Part shown: positions 15,840 through 24,101 of the stretch, piece by piece | Numbering within the stretch: the stretch's first letter is position 1 | Layout of the letters: each line of letters starts with the position of its first letter | Source of the DNA: Gelidibacter sp035515035 | GTDB taxonomy: Bacteria > Bacteroidota > Bacteroidia > Flavobacteriales > Flavobacteriaceae | Length of the DNA: 38,208 bases | Direction of reading: 5' to 3' | Assembly: GCF_035515035.1 (NCBI RefSeq) | Contig: NZ_DATJCA010000100.1 | Location: forward strand, 1 to 38,208 | Position numbers and translations under genes: made by a program | The notes under the pieces: model-generated | The model's input: only the letters and a program-made list of their open reading frames with translations | Database searches by the model: none | Told to the model about the DNA's origin: nothing

Positions 15840-17318
15840 TTATTGCCGTCTCACGACCAAAGTATCCAATTTGTATTTTTGTTGGAGCCAACGCTTCAAT
15901 TTATCCTGCTCTTTGGCAATAACATCATCCTTTACCTGGTCTTTCCATTTTACAGTAAACTCTGCAATGGTATCCAACTTTTCAAAATTGGTTGATATCA
16001 CACTCGAATAGGATAACCGCTCAATATCCTCATAGTTGATCTTAACCTCTTTGGTCAATTCCACAAAGGGTATTTGTAATGCTTCGTATTTCCCCAACCG
16101 TCTCACCCTGTCCTCAAGAAACGTAATCTTTTCTGCTTGGGAAAGTAAATCTAGAGAATCCCGGAAACGCAATTGCGACATGTAACGAAGGTTGTCTAAA
16201 TTTTTAGAGCGATTTTGATTAATAATCAACCGTGTGTTTGCAAGAGCGGGATAATCCTTTAACCGTCCCCTTAGTACAGAGATGGTGTTATCAGGAATTT
16301 GATCCAACCCAAAAGTATTCAGTTCTAAAGTAGACGGTTCTCCTTTTGTAGTAGAATAAGTAGCTATGGCATTTGCCTTCATAAAATCAGGATGTGGCAG
16401 TTGATCAAGCTCCTTATTAATAAATGCTTGGGCGCCATTCTCAAATTTGCTCTGCCCCCAGACGTCAATAAACGTAAAAATTGCCGGAATCATTACAATC
16501 ACTGCAACCGCCGTTGCAATTCTGGAAATCCGTTTTCTCTTTGCTGAATTGGCATATTTAAGCATTGGAAAACCTAATATTTTCACCACGATAAAAGTTG
16601 CCAAGGCTATAAAAATAGTATTGATAGTGAACAAATACATGGCTCCTAAAAAGTACTCCATATTACCCTTTGCCAAGCCATACCCAGCTGTACACAAAGG
16701 GGGCATCAATGCAGTGGCAATGGCCACACCAAAGATTACTGAGGCAATGGTTCCTTTTTTTGTTCGGGCAATAATCAAGGCCAAACCACCAAAAAAGGCA
16801 ATCAATACGTCACGGATATCAGGTTTAACACGTCCTAGTAATTCAGAAGTATCTTCGCTGAGAGGAAAGAATTTAAAGAACAAAAACGCGGTGGCCAAAC
16901 TCAAAACAATCATAATGACCAAATTGATCAAAGATCGTTTTAAGGTATCAATATCATTAATGGCAATAGAGAGACCAACCCCTAAAATTGGGCCCATCAA
17001 TGGAGAAATTAACATGGCACCAATAACGACAGCCGCAGAGTTGGCATTTAAACCAATAGAGGCCACAAAAATTGAACAAATGAGAATCCAAGCCGTCGCA
17101 CCTTTAAACGGGATGTCACCTTGAATGGCTGCCACAGTAGCATCTCTATCGGTATCCTCACGAAAATCCAACAAATCACTAAAGAATGTCTTAACACTCT
17201 CCCACAAACCTTTGGCTTCTTTCTTTACAGCTTTTTTTGACGCTTCTACAGCCTTATCTTGCCGACTTGAAGTTTCGTCTTCAGAAAAATTGAATTTGTT
17301 TTCTTGTTGGTTATCCAT
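15840..17318 (-). CDS. DUF389 membrane protein
   Basis: This 492-residue protein has a charged N-terminal tail (about 1-75), then a DUF389 core of five or six membrane helices (about 85-290) with the characteristic GLNANSAAVVIGAMLISPLMGP-type helix followed by SIAINDIDTLKRSL, and a long soluble C-terminal domain (about 310-492). DUF389 proteins have no established function. The frame is open to 17417, but the ATG at 17318 (MDNQQENK) is preferred because the extra 33 residues are basic and unlike the family. This start overlaps the stop of manC by 8 bp (shared ATGGATAA), implying one transcript and translational coupling with that gene. Confidence 0.88.
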   Translation of the reverse strand: MDNQQENKFNFSEDETSSRQDKAVEASKKAVKKEAKGLWESVKTFFSDLLDFREDTDRDATVAAIQGDIPFKGATAWILICSIFVASIGLNANSAAVVIGAMLISPLMGPILGVGLSIAINDIDTLKRSLINLVIMIVLSLATAFLFFKFFPLSEDTSELLGRVKPDIRDVLIAFFGGLALIIARTKKGTIASVIFGVAIATALMPPLCTAGYGLAKGNMEYFLGAMYLFTINTIFIALATFIVVKILGFPMLKYANSAKRKRISRIATAVAVIVMIPAIFTFIDVWGQSKFENGAQAFINKELDQLPHPDFMKANAIATYSTTKGEPSTLELNTFGLDQIPDNTISVLRGRLKDYPALANTRLIINQNRSKNLDNLRYMSQLRFRDSLDLLSQAEKITFLEDRVRRLGKYEALQIPFVELTKEVKINYEDIERLSYSSVISTNFEKLDTIAEFTVKWKDQVKDDVIAKEQDKLKRWLQQKYKLDTLVVRRQ

Positions 17319-18390
17319 AATTTTCTCCAAACTTATCTTTGACCTTTTGTAACGTCTGCTTGATGTCTTGTTCTTTTGACTTCGGAAATATAAGCAAAAC
17401 TTCGTCTTTGTCAACAATAATATAATCTTTCAGTCCGTCCACAACAACGATTTTATTGTCTTTCGTCATAATCATATTTCCCTTGGAATCTTCAGTTAAG
17501 GTTCGTGCATTGACCACTGCATTCTGGTTGTGATCTTTCTCAAGTTTATCGTATAAACTTCCCCAGGTTCCCAGGTCATTCCAATCAAATTCGGCGGGCA
17601 GCACATAGACATTCTGGGACGATTCCATAATGGCGTAATCCACAGAAATATTTGCTGATTTCCCATAATTTTCTGCTATAAAAAGATCTTCATCATCGGT
17701 GTTATAAATTCCGATTCCTTTTTCAAACAGCTCAAACAATTGAGGTTGATGAAACTGAAAGGCCTTCACAACACTTTTCACACTCCACATAAAAATCCCT
17801 GCATTCCATAAAAAATTACCTTGTTTGATAAAAGATTTTGCGGTTTCATAATCGGGCTTTTCCCTAAATTGGTGCACAGGTTTTATGGCTTCATTTGAGG
17901 ATTGGTCATATTCAATATACCCAAAACCGGTATTTGGGAAGGTAGGCTGAATGCCAAGGGTCATTAGCGCATCATTGTTTTCACAAAAATCAAAAGCCTG
18001 TTGTACGTTTTGGGTGAATTTGGCTTCGTCCTCAATCCAATGATCACTAGGAGCCACAATCATTACCGCATCAGGGTTATCCTTTTGTATCTTTAAGGAA
18101 GCGTATAAGATACAAGGTGCCGTATTGCGCATGGCCGGCTCTAATAGCACTTGTCTTTTAGTAACTGTAGGTAATTGCTGAAACACCAAATCTTCATAAA
18201 TGGCATTGGTTAGAATGAAAATATTTTCTTTCGGAATCAACTGTGCGAGTCGGTGAAAAGTTTTCTGAATAAGCGTATCCCCTGTTCCCAACATATCATG
18301 GAATTGTTTTGGAAAACCTTTTGTGCTCACGGGCCAAAATCGTGATCCTACTCCTCCTGCCATTAATATCGCGTAATAATTATTCTTCAT
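17311..18390 (-). CDS. manC: Mannose-1-phosphate guanylyltransferase
   Basis: This 359-residue nucleotidyltransferase makes GDP-mannose from mannose-1-phosphate and GTP, the precursor for GDP-sugars in glycans. The N-terminal GGVGSRFWPVSTKGFPKQF (residues 12-30) is the GTP-binding signature with the pyrophosphorylase Arg and Lys. APSDHW (about 115-120), GFGYIEYD and REKPDYETA...GNFLWNAGIFMW follow in family order. It ends near residue 359, so it is the short form without the phosphomannose isomerase domain of bifunctional AlgA-type proteins. Its stop overlaps the DUF389 start; the SprT-like gene lies 92 bp upstream on the same strand. No GDP-mannose-using genes are adjacent. Confidence 0.95.
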   Translation of the reverse strand: MKNNYYAILMAGGVGSRFWPVSTKGFPKQFHDMLGTGDTLIQKTFHRLAQLIPKENIFILTNAIYEDLVFQQLPTVTKRQVLLEPAMRNTAPCILYASLKIQKDNPDAVMIVAPSDHWIEDEAKFTQNVQQAFDFCENNDALMTLGIQPTFPNTGFGYIEYDQSSNEAIKPVHQFREKPDYETAKSFIKQGNFLWNAGIFMWSVKSVVKAFQFHQPQLFELFEKGIGIYNTDDEDLFIAENYGKSANISVDYAIMESSQNVYVLPAEFDWNDLGTWGSLYDKLEKDHNQNAVVNARTLTEDSKGNMIMTKDNKIVVVDGLKDYIIVDKDEVLLIFPKSKEQDIKQTLQKVKDKFGENYG

Positions 18391-18482
18391 TATTTATATT
18401 TCTTATTGTATAAGTAGAACGAATGTTGTCTATTTTTTTGCGAATACTTCCTTGGTCGTTGAAGTTATTCAGACTTCAATCT

Positions 18483-19094
18483 TTACTGCGATTGAAAACT
18501 GTCCACCAATTCCACCTCAGCATTTGGGTTGAAAAGATACAACTTTCCTGATGCAACTTCTACACCTTCATGACGTGTACGTCTTTTAACACCCTTTCTG
18601 AAAATGCGCCCATTATAAAGTCTGAACTCTCTCCCCAAGGGCACTTCAAAAATATAAGTTTTATCGTTTGGAGGATCAAATTGTTTTAAGGCCAATGCCA
18701 ATTTAACATCGGTGTCACTGCTGGCTTTTGGATTTCTAAAATGCTTTGCCAGAAGCGGCAGTAATTCATTTGGAAATATATTTGGATTCAGAAAGGGCAA
18801 CATCAATTTCTGAAAGGTATGTTTCCATTCCTTTCCATGTGGTTTTATATATCTCCCATAGCTTTTGTAAGCTTCAAAATGAGCGATTTCATGAATTAAT
18901 GTTATCAAGAACCGATAGTGGTTCAAATTTGAATTTATGGTAATTTGGTGTTTGTTATTCGGTAATTTTCGATAATCTCCGTGACGTGTTTTTCGTTCGT
19001 TCTTGATTTTCACGACCAAATTATCATGATTTAGAAGTTCTATCACATCAGGAATTGCCTGATGAGGAATGTATTCTTGAAGGGTATTATGCAT
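18483..19094 (-). CDS. SprT-like zinc metalloprotease domain protein
   Basis: This 203-residue protein has a SprT-like domain: HEIAH at residues 68-72 carries two zinc His ligands and the catalytic Glu, and PHGKEWKHTF (about 85-94) supplies the third His, exactly the SprT arrangement. The eukaryotic relative Spartan cleaves DNA-protein crosslinks; bacterial SprT proteins are little studied. The C-terminal part (about 120-203) is basic (GVKRRTRHEG) and could bind DNA, but I see no CxxC zinc ribbon like that in some SprT proteins. It is divergent from the cbpA-cbpM operon (200 bp apart) and upstream of manC on the same strand. Confidence 0.87.
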   Translation of the reverse strand: MHNTLQEYIPHQAIPDVIELLNHDNLVVKIKNERKTRHGDYRKLPNNKHQITINSNLNHYRFLITLIHEIAHFEAYKSYGRYIKPHGKEWKHTFQKLMLPFLNPNIFPNELLPLLAKHFRNPKASSDTDVKLALALKQFDPPNDKTYIFEVPLGREFRLYNGRIFRKGVKRRTRHEGVEVASGKLYLFNPNAEVELVDSFQSQ

Positions 19095-19294
19095 AGGGGC
19101 AAAATTAAGAGATTTGATGAGATTGTTTAAAGATTTTTGTAAATTTAGGAAAACAATATTTTATAAATTGACCGATGTTATAGGAGCTTAGGCCTTATAT
19201 TACAATAAATGGGTGAACCGAAGGGTTGCAATCCAGTAAGTATTAAAATTTAATAACACAAAATTCAAATCTCTTAAAAAAGAATTTACAAAAC

Positions 19295-20203
19295 ATGGCA
19301 TTTATAGACTATTACAAAGTATTGGGCCTTAATAAATCTGCCACAGCCGCAGAGATCAAAAAAGCATATCGCAAATTGGCAAGAAAACATCACCCAGACG
19401 TCAATCCGAATGATAAAGCTGCCGAACAAAAGTTCAAGGAAATCAATGAAGCTAATGAAGTTTTAAGTGATCCTGAAAAGCGAAAAAAATATGATACGTA
19501 CGGTAAAGATTGGCAACATGGTGACGCTTATGAACAAGCGCAGCGCCAACAACAATCTCAAAGGCAATACCAGCAACAAGGAGCAGGTGGCTTTGGTGGT
19601 GCCACTTTCTCAGAAGGTGATTTCTCCGATTTTTTCGAATCGATGTTTGGAGGTGGAGGCGCCTCAAGAGGTCGCGGAAGATCAGCCGGCTTTAGAGGAC
19701 AAGATTTTAATGCAGAATTGCAATTAGACCTGAGAGATATTTATGAAACCCATAAAAGAGTCCTGACAGTTAATGGTAAAAATATGAGATTGACCATTCC
19801 TGCAGGAGTGGAAAACGGTCAGGTCATCAAGATAGCGGGTAAAGGTGGACCTGGCGCCAACGGAGGACCACACGGCGATTTGTTGATTCAATTCAATATT
19901 AGCAATAGTACAAAATTTAAACGCGATGGCTCCGATTTGTATTCTAACGAATCTATTGATCTCTATACGGCAATTTTAGGCGGTGAAATTACTGTGGATA
20001 CGTTTGACGGAAAAGTGAAATTAAAAATAAAACCTGAAACCCAGAATGGCACTAAAGTGAAGTTAAAAGGAAAGGGCTTCCCAGTTTATAAGAAGGAAGG
20101 ACGTTTTGGTGATCTTTATATTACCTACGACATTCAAATGCCAACGAACCTTTCTGCTAGAGAGAAAGAACTGTTCAAGGAACTTAAAAATTTAAAATCA
20201 TGA
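19295..20203 (+). CDS. cbpA: CbpA-type DnaJ co-chaperone
   Basis: This 302-residue class B J-domain protein stimulates DnaK and may bind DNA. The J domain occupies residues 1-70 with HPD at 33-35 (KHHPDVNPND). A Gln-rich then Gly/Phe-rich linker follows (about 75-130, QRQQQSQRQYQQQG and FGGGG-like stretches). Two C-terminal substrate-binding beta domains (about 138-295) start with FNAELQLDLRDIYETHKR. The cysteine-rich zinc domain of DnaJ is absent, which is why I call CbpA. The next gene encodes CbpM, the specific CbpA modulator, overlapping by 4 bp (ATGA). Confidence 0.95.
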   Translation: MAFIDYYKVLGLNKSATAAEIKKAYRKLARKHHPDVNPNDKAAEQKFKEINEANEVLSDPEKRKKYDTYGKDWQHGDAYEQAQRQQQSQRQYQQQGAGGFGGATFSEGDFSDFFESMFGGGGASRGRGRSAGFRGQDFNAELQLDLRDIYETHKRVLTVNGKNMRLTIPAGVENGQVIKIAGKGGPGANGGPHGDLLIQFNISNSTKFKRDGSDLYSNESIDLYTAILGGEITVDTFDGKVKLKIKPETQNGTKVKLKGKGFPVYKKEGRFGDLYITYDIQMPTNLSAREKELFKELKNLKS

Positions 20204-20493
20204 GTACAGAAACCTATATTCCAATAGAAACTTTATGCACCTATTATAAAGTGGAAACTTCATTCTTTCAAGGTTTGAACGACTATGGATTAATTGAAAT
20301 AACGACCATTGAAAAATCCCCTTTCATTCATCAAAAACAAATCAAGAATCTAGAATCGATAGTAAGATTACACCAAGATTTACATATAAACTTTGAAGGT
20401 ATTGACACGGTATTGAATCTTTTAGAAAAAATTCATGATTTACAGCGTGAATTGCTAGCCGCAAAGAATAGATTAAGGGTTTTTGAGGACTAG
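20200..20493 (+). CDS. cbpM: CbpM-like chaperone modulator
   Basis: This 97-residue MerR-like protein binds the J domain of CbpA and controls its activity in characterised systems. Here the N-terminal half (YIPIETLCTYYKVETSFFQGLNDYGLIE) resembles the MerR-type winged helix start, and the C-terminal half (about 50-97) is a predicted coiled coil with NLLEKIHDLQRELLAAKNRL. It overlaps cbpA by 4 bp, so stoichiometric coupled translation is likely. The length matches the family. Confidence 0.9.
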   Translation: MSTETYIPIETLCTYYKVETSFFQGLNDYGLIEITTIEKSPFIHQKQIKNLESIVRLHQDLHINFEGIDTVLNLLEKIHDLQRELLAAKNRLRVFED

Positions 20494-20813
20494 ATCCTAT
20501 TGGAGCGCTGACCTGCCCGTTCGTTCATGCGAGTGACGCGGATGGAGAAGATTTCCTCAGATCTTTTTCTGCTGAGCATCTTTCGAATGCCTAATTCCTA
20601 TAGGTCATTATTCCATGTAGAGGTCATTATTTTGATTTTTAAAAAAAAAATTTTCTTCTCTTTTAAACTAAAAATAATGTACACTTTCTAAGAATTAGTG
20701 AGAACCCCCACCTTAACCATTAGCGAACCAAAGCTCTCCGTTTCTCTTTCTTCCATATCTTCCCTTTTTACAATTCTTCACATTGAAGACAAGAATTTCG
20801 TAAAATTCCAGTC
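20494..20813. other. Gene-free spacer between cbpM and the YceI operon
   Basis: No coding frame of note is present. Visible structure is limited to a direct repeat AGGTCATTATT at 20602-20612 and 20621-20631 (start-to-start 19 bp), a short CTCAG...CTGAG hairpin around 20555-20575 that could terminate the cbp operon, and an A-tract (about 20640-20650). The regulatory end of this spacer is listed separately. Confidence 0.5.
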
Positions 20814-20827
20814 ATGATATTTATCAT
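20814..20827 (+). promoter_or_regulatory. Candidate Crp/Fnr-family operator upstream of yceI
   Basis: A perfect 14-bp palindrome ATGATATTTATCAT reads as ATGAT-N4-ATCAT, identical in spacing to the Fnr/Crp-type TTGAT-N4-ATCAA site and differing only at the outer base of each arm. Its centre (20820.5) lies about 40 bp upstream of the start point predicted from the -7 box at 20850-20857, the usual place for a class II activator. Confidence 0.5.
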
Positions 20828-20849
20828 AATCTAAGGATAATATATTTCT

Positions 20850-20857
20850 CAACTTTG
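20850..20857 (+). promoter_or_regulatory. Candidate -7 box of the yceI-porin operon
   Basis: CAACTTTG matches TAnnTTTG at five of the six defined positions and lies 25 bp before the ATG. No TTG is found 19-21 bp upstream; the expected -33 zone lies immediately downstream of the palindrome at 20814-20827, consistent with activator-dependent transcription. Confidence 0.4.
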
Positions 20858-20882
20858 CATCATAATACTAAAACATACTATT

Positions 20883-21470
20883 ATGATTACTACTAAAAAC
20901 ATCACCAAAACTCTTTTGAGCCTCTTGTTTGTGTTCATTTTATCAACGCCACAAGTTTTTTCACAAACCTACAACTTGAACAATCAGGCTTCAAAACTTA
21001 CTGTATCTGGCACTTCAAGTTTACATGACTGGGATATTGATGCCGAACAGCAAAAAGGTCAAATTGTGCTGAATACTGCAAAGGAATTGAAGATCGAAAA
21101 ACTGACTTTGGATGTGACTTCAGAAAGCCTTAAAAGTGGAAAAGGTGGAATGGACAAAAACACCTACAAAGCATTAAATACTGGCAAATATAAATCTATC
21201 ACCTTTCAGCTTACTGAAGTGAAAGACATTAAGTCTACAGGAAATGACAATTATAAAACTGAAGTGGTTGGAAACTTAAGCATCGCTGGTGTCACCAAAA
21301 AGATGACCCTAAATTTAGATATGGCAGTATCTTCCAGTAAAGTAACCTTAAATGGAAAGAAAACCTTTAAAATGACCGACTTTGGCATCACACCTCCTAA
21401 AGCACTGTTGGGCACCATTACCACAGGAGATGAAATAACAATCACATTCAGCACTGTGCTAAACAAATAA
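20883..21470 (+). CDS. YceI family periplasmic lipid-binding protein
   Basis: This 195-residue exported protein has a signal peptide (about 1-27, LLSLLFVFILSTPQVFSQ) and a YceI lipocalin-like beta barrel. YceI proteins bind polyprenyl or isoprenoid lipids in a central tunnel; physiological roles vary. Family elements are GTSSLHDWDID (about 42-52), the KNTYKALNTGKYKSITF strand and VVGNLSIAGVTKKMTL, ending with GTITTGDEITITF. A porin-like protein is encoded 26 bp downstream and a second YceI-like protein after the terminator. A Crp/Fnr-like palindrome precedes it. Confidence 0.93.
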   Translation: MITTKNITKTLLSLLFVFILSTPQVFSQTYNLNNQASKLTVSGTSSLHDWDIDAEQQKGQIVLNTAKELKIEKLTLDVTSESLKSGKGGMDKNTYKALNTGKYKSITFQLTEVKDIKSTGNDNYKTEVVGNLSIAGVTKKMTLNLDMAVSSSKVTLNGKKTFKMTDFGITPPKALLGTITTGDEITITFSTVLNK

Positions 21471-21496
21471 AAAGAAATAAAATTAAACTTACACTA

Positions 21497-22765
21497 ATGA
21501 AAAAATCAATCAGAAATTCAGTAATCGCATTATTACTTCTTGTAGGAGTGAATATGAATGCACAAAAAAACAACAGAAGTATTGATAATTACAGAGAGCC
21601 AGACAAAGGAGGCATTAATGTTTTTGAGGCTCCTAAAGACACCATCTCTACTTTTGAAAATGTTAAAGTAAGAATTGGAGGGTCATCTACGCTTCAGTTT
21701 CAAGCGGTTGACCATGAAAACTCTGGAGCAATTGAGCTGATTAAAATCGGTTCAAACTTCAACTTGGCAACAGCAAACTTAGATTTGGATGTCGTATTAT
21801 ATGATGGAATTAGAATGCACTTACGCACCTATTTATCTTCACGTCACCATCCAGAACCTTATGTAAAAGGAGGTTATTTCCAAATTGATAAACTTGAATT
21901 CATAAAGCCAGGTTTTATGGAGGACATCATGAAATATGCCACCATTAAAGTTGGACACATGGAAAACAACTATGGTGATGCCCATTTCAGAAGAAGTGAT
22001 AATGCCCAAGCCATTTACAACCCTTTTGTAGGCAACCTAATTATGGATGCGTTTACGACAGAAGTAGGTGCTGAAGTGTATTACCAAAGAGAGGGGTTTC
22101 TTGGAATGGTTGGTTTTACTAACGGAAAACTGAACCAATCTGTTGACAAACCTGATACTGGCGGTGCTTCATTCTTAGCCAAGTTGGGATATGACAAGCA
22201 ACTGGATAATGATTTACGTCTAAGATTGACGGGATCTATCTACAATACAGGTAAAGTTGCCAACTCATACCTATACGGTGCGGACAGAGCGGGTTCTAGA
22301 TATTATTTAGTACTTGAACCTAGCACGGCTACAACTGCAGGTAATTTTAGATCTGGACGTTATGATCCAAGATTGAGCAATCAAATCACTGCTATCATGA
22401 TCAACCCTTTCGTAAAGTATAAAGGCTTGGAGTTCTTCGGAACATTTGAAACAGCTAAAGGAAAAGGTGCTGCTGAACCAGAAAAAAGAGTTGCAAAACA
22501 ATATGCTGGTGAGTTGATTTACAGATTTGGTAACACGGAAAACTTTTATGTAGGTGGTCGTTATAACAAAGTAGACTCTGAAGATATTAGTGGAAGTGAT
22601 GTTGATATTTCAAGATTTCAACTTGCTGCAGGTTGGTTTATGACCAGAAATATTCTTCTTAAAGCTGAATACGTAAATCAAAAGCACGACGGTTACAACG
22701 TTGGAAGCATATTTAATGAGGGTAAATTTAACGGACTAATGGCTGAGGCTATAATTAGTTTCTAA
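21497..22765 (+). CDS. Porin-like outer-membrane beta-barrel protein
   Basis: This 422-residue protein has a signal peptide (about 1-22, ending GVNMNAQ). The rest alternates short amphipathic strands ending in aromatic residues, for example KVRIGGSSTLQFQAV, LDLDVVLYDGIRMHLRTYLS and NFYVGGRYNKVDSED, closing with a terminal Phe (MAEAIISF), the outer-membrane barrel signature. It resembles Bacteroidota porin-like proteins of the OprO/OprP kind, although substrate specificity is not visible. It lacks a TonB plug or TonB box. The yceI gene is 26 bp upstream and a very strong terminator follows, so the two form a bicistronic unit. Confidence 0.8.
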   Translation: MKKSIRNSVIALLLLVGVNMNAQKNNRSIDNYREPDKGGINVFEAPKDTISTFENVKVRIGGSSTLQFQAVDHENSGAIELIKIGSNFNLATANLDLDVVLYDGIRMHLRTYLSSRHHPEPYVKGGYFQIDKLEFIKPGFMEDIMKYATIKVGHMENNYGDAHFRRSDNAQAIYNPFVGNLIMDAFTTEVGAEVYYQREGFLGMVGFTNGKLNQSVDKPDTGGASFLAKLGYDKQLDNDLRLRLTGSIYNTGKVANSYLYGADRAGSRYYLVLEPSTATTAGNFRSGRYDPRLSNQITAIMINPFVKYKGLEFFGTFETAKGKGAAEPEKRVAKQYAGELIYRFGNTENFYVGGRYNKVDSEDISGSDVDISRFQLAAGWFMTRNILLKAEYVNQKHDGYNVGSIFNEGKFNGLMAEAIISF

Positions 22766-22789
22766 CAAACATAGTAGTGTTTATAGTAG

Positions 22790-22840
22790 CTAACCTCATT
22801 TATTTAGTCATCCACTAAATGAATGAGGTTAGTTTTTTTT
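22790..22840 (+). terminator. Strong intrinsic terminator after the porin-like gene
   Basis: A 19-bp stem (22790-22808 pairing with 22814-22832, one G-U pair) with a 5-nt loop is followed by eight Ts (22833-22840). It separates the yceI-porin unit from the second YceI gene, which must have its own promoter or depend on readthrough. Confidence 0.93.
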
Positions 22841-22872
22841 AAATATATTGTAACCGAAAAACAAACAGAACC

Positions 22873-23457
22873 ATGAAAAGATTTCTTTTTATTTTACCGT
22901 TTCTAATTTTGGTTTCTTTTTCCAAAATAAATACTGTAAAAAACAGTAAAACGGTACGCATTACTCCAAAAAGTGAATTACAGATCAATGGCACTAGTAA
23001 TGTTAAGGATTTTACCTGCGAATATGAAATTCAGAATCTTAATAAGCCCATTCGCATTCATTATGAAAAAGAACAGGACATCATCAAATTTGAAAAGTCC
23101 GTAATCATTTTAGAAAACAATGGATTTGATTGCGGAGGAAAAGGGATTAACAAGGATTTTCACGGCTTATTACAATCAGACATCTACCCTCGAATTTCTC
23201 TGACCTTAAAACAGATCAATTTGAAATCGGACAAAAAAAATATGGCTGATGCGCTAATTGATATCGAAATAGCCGGATTAACAAAATCCTATCACATGGA
23301 AACAACTTTCCAAAATATGGAGAATTGGTTGATTTCCGGAAAACTTAAATTGAATATAAAAGATTTCAAATTGGAAGCACCCAAAAAAATGTTCGGTCTG
23401 GTTGTGGTATCAGATGAGATTGAAATCAGCTTCAAATTGGTCGTAGAAGAAAGTTAG
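22873..23457 (+). CDS. YceI-like exported protein, second paralogue
   Basis: This 194-residue protein has a hydrophobic leader (about 1-18, FLFILPFLILVSFSK) and a divergent YceI fold. It is recognised by alignment with the upstream YceI protein: INGTSNVKDFTCEYEI matches VSGTSSLHDWDIDAEQ, and NIKDFKLEAPKKMFGLVVVSDEIEISF matches the C-terminal strand pair of the first. It differs by two cysteines (DFTCEY and GFDCGGKG) that could form a disulphide in the periplasm. Identity between the two is low, so this is an old paralogue. It lies 32 bp after the T-run of the upstream terminator. Confidence 0.82.
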   Translation: MKRFLFILPFLILVSFSKINTVKNSKTVRITPKSELQINGTSNVKDFTCEYEIQNLNKPIRIHYEKEQDIIKFEKSVIILENNGFDCGGKGINKDFHGLLQSDIYPRISLTLKQINLKSDKKNMADALIDIEIAGLTKSYHMETTFQNMENWLISGKLKLNIKDFKLEAPKKMFGLVVVSDEIEISFKLVVEES

Positions 23458-23605
23458 ATCCTCCTACTCCTTCATAGAGATGACTTTGATCTTATGGGGA
23501 CGATCCTATTTACATCAGACAAAAACATATCTTTTACGCATTCTTCGCAAACCATAAACTCCAATCTGCAAAGCATGATTCGAGTTATAGGATAGCTCTG
23601 AATTT

Positions 23606-23986
23606 TTAAGTTCGAGCTTTAAACTTGTTTTCTGACAATTTTGCCAATGAAAACGCACCTATCGCCATAACAACATCTCTAACCGCAACATCTAAATAAA
23701 TCCCGCTAACAATTAAGGTTAAAGCAATCAGCACCAACCACCCTGAAACGAGATACGCTCCAAAATTGGTTTTTGTTAGGACTAAAACTCCGGCCACAAT
23801 CTCAATTACACCAATAATCATCATAAAAACTGAAGGCTCAAAAGGAAGGATTTCTACCATTCCATCTGACAGGTACTGCGTCCAATCGGTCAAGAAATTC
23901 GCGAATTTATCCAATCCAGCCACAATTGGGACGAGACCATAAGTGTATTTTAAAATAGTTCTTACTGACTGTACATTTGAATCCAT
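23606..23986 (-). CDS. DoxX-like four-helix membrane protein
   Basis: This 126-residue protein has four hydrophobic segments (about 10-27, 50-68, 75-93 and 97-113) and a short N-terminal GLVPIVAGLDKFANF motif followed by a periplasmic-looking loop and an IGVIEIVAGVLVL helix, the DoxX/DoxD-like arrangement. DoxX-type proteins are linked to quinone or redox processes in some organisms, but this branch has no known function. It is divergent from an ECF sigma gene across 115 bp and convergent with the second YceI gene. Confidence 0.72.
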   Translation of the reverse strand: MDSNVQSVRTILKYTYGLVPIVAGLDKFANFLTDWTQYLSDGMVEILPFEPSVFMMIIGVIEIVAGVLVLTKTNFGAYLVSGWLVLIALTLIVSGIYLDVAVRDVVMAIGAFSLAKLSENKFKART

Positions 23987-24044
23987 GATTTTACGATTTT
24001 TAAAAACTTATTACAATATTTTGATGGTCAATCCTGAAAAAGGA

Positions 24045-24058
24045 TACAAAATTTTGTA
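24045..24058. promoter_or_regulatory. Perfect 14-bp palindrome in the divergent DoxX/sigma spacer
   Basis: TACAAAATTTTGTA is a perfect 14-bp inverted repeat located between the divergent DoxX-like and ECF sigma genes, and its right half overlaps the TGTAAC element proposed as the sigma gene's -35. It could be a dimeric repressor operator, or two back-to-back TTTTGTA half-elements serving divergent ECF promoters. Confidence 0.45.
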
Positions 24059-24082
24059 ACTTTTAGTCGTTTTATCTATCTA
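24055..24082 (+). promoter_or_regulatory. Candidate ECF-type autoregulated promoter of the sigma gene
   Basis: TGTAAC (24055-24060), a 15-nt spacer and CTATCTA (24076-24082) resemble the GTAAC/TCTA-type -35/-10 pairs used by many ECF sigma factors, placed 19 bp before the sigma ATG. Autoregulation is common for this class, but assignment to this particular sigma is inference. Confidence 0.4.
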
Positions 24083-24101
24083 AAACAAAAATCATGAAAC
24101 G

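Noticed and set aside
16447..17124. A 225-residue plus-strand open frame
   Set aside because: It is antisense to the DUF389 gene and mirrors its codon pattern; it has no recognisable domain and no promoter-like element.
19295..20203. Housekeeping DnaJ
   Set aside because: There is no CxxCxGxG zinc domain, and the next gene is CbpM, which pairs with CbpA.
22849..22854. TGTAAC before the second YceI gene as an ECF -35 element
   Set aside because: It lies only 18 bp before the ATG, so transcription would start inside the coding region; no matching -10 follows.
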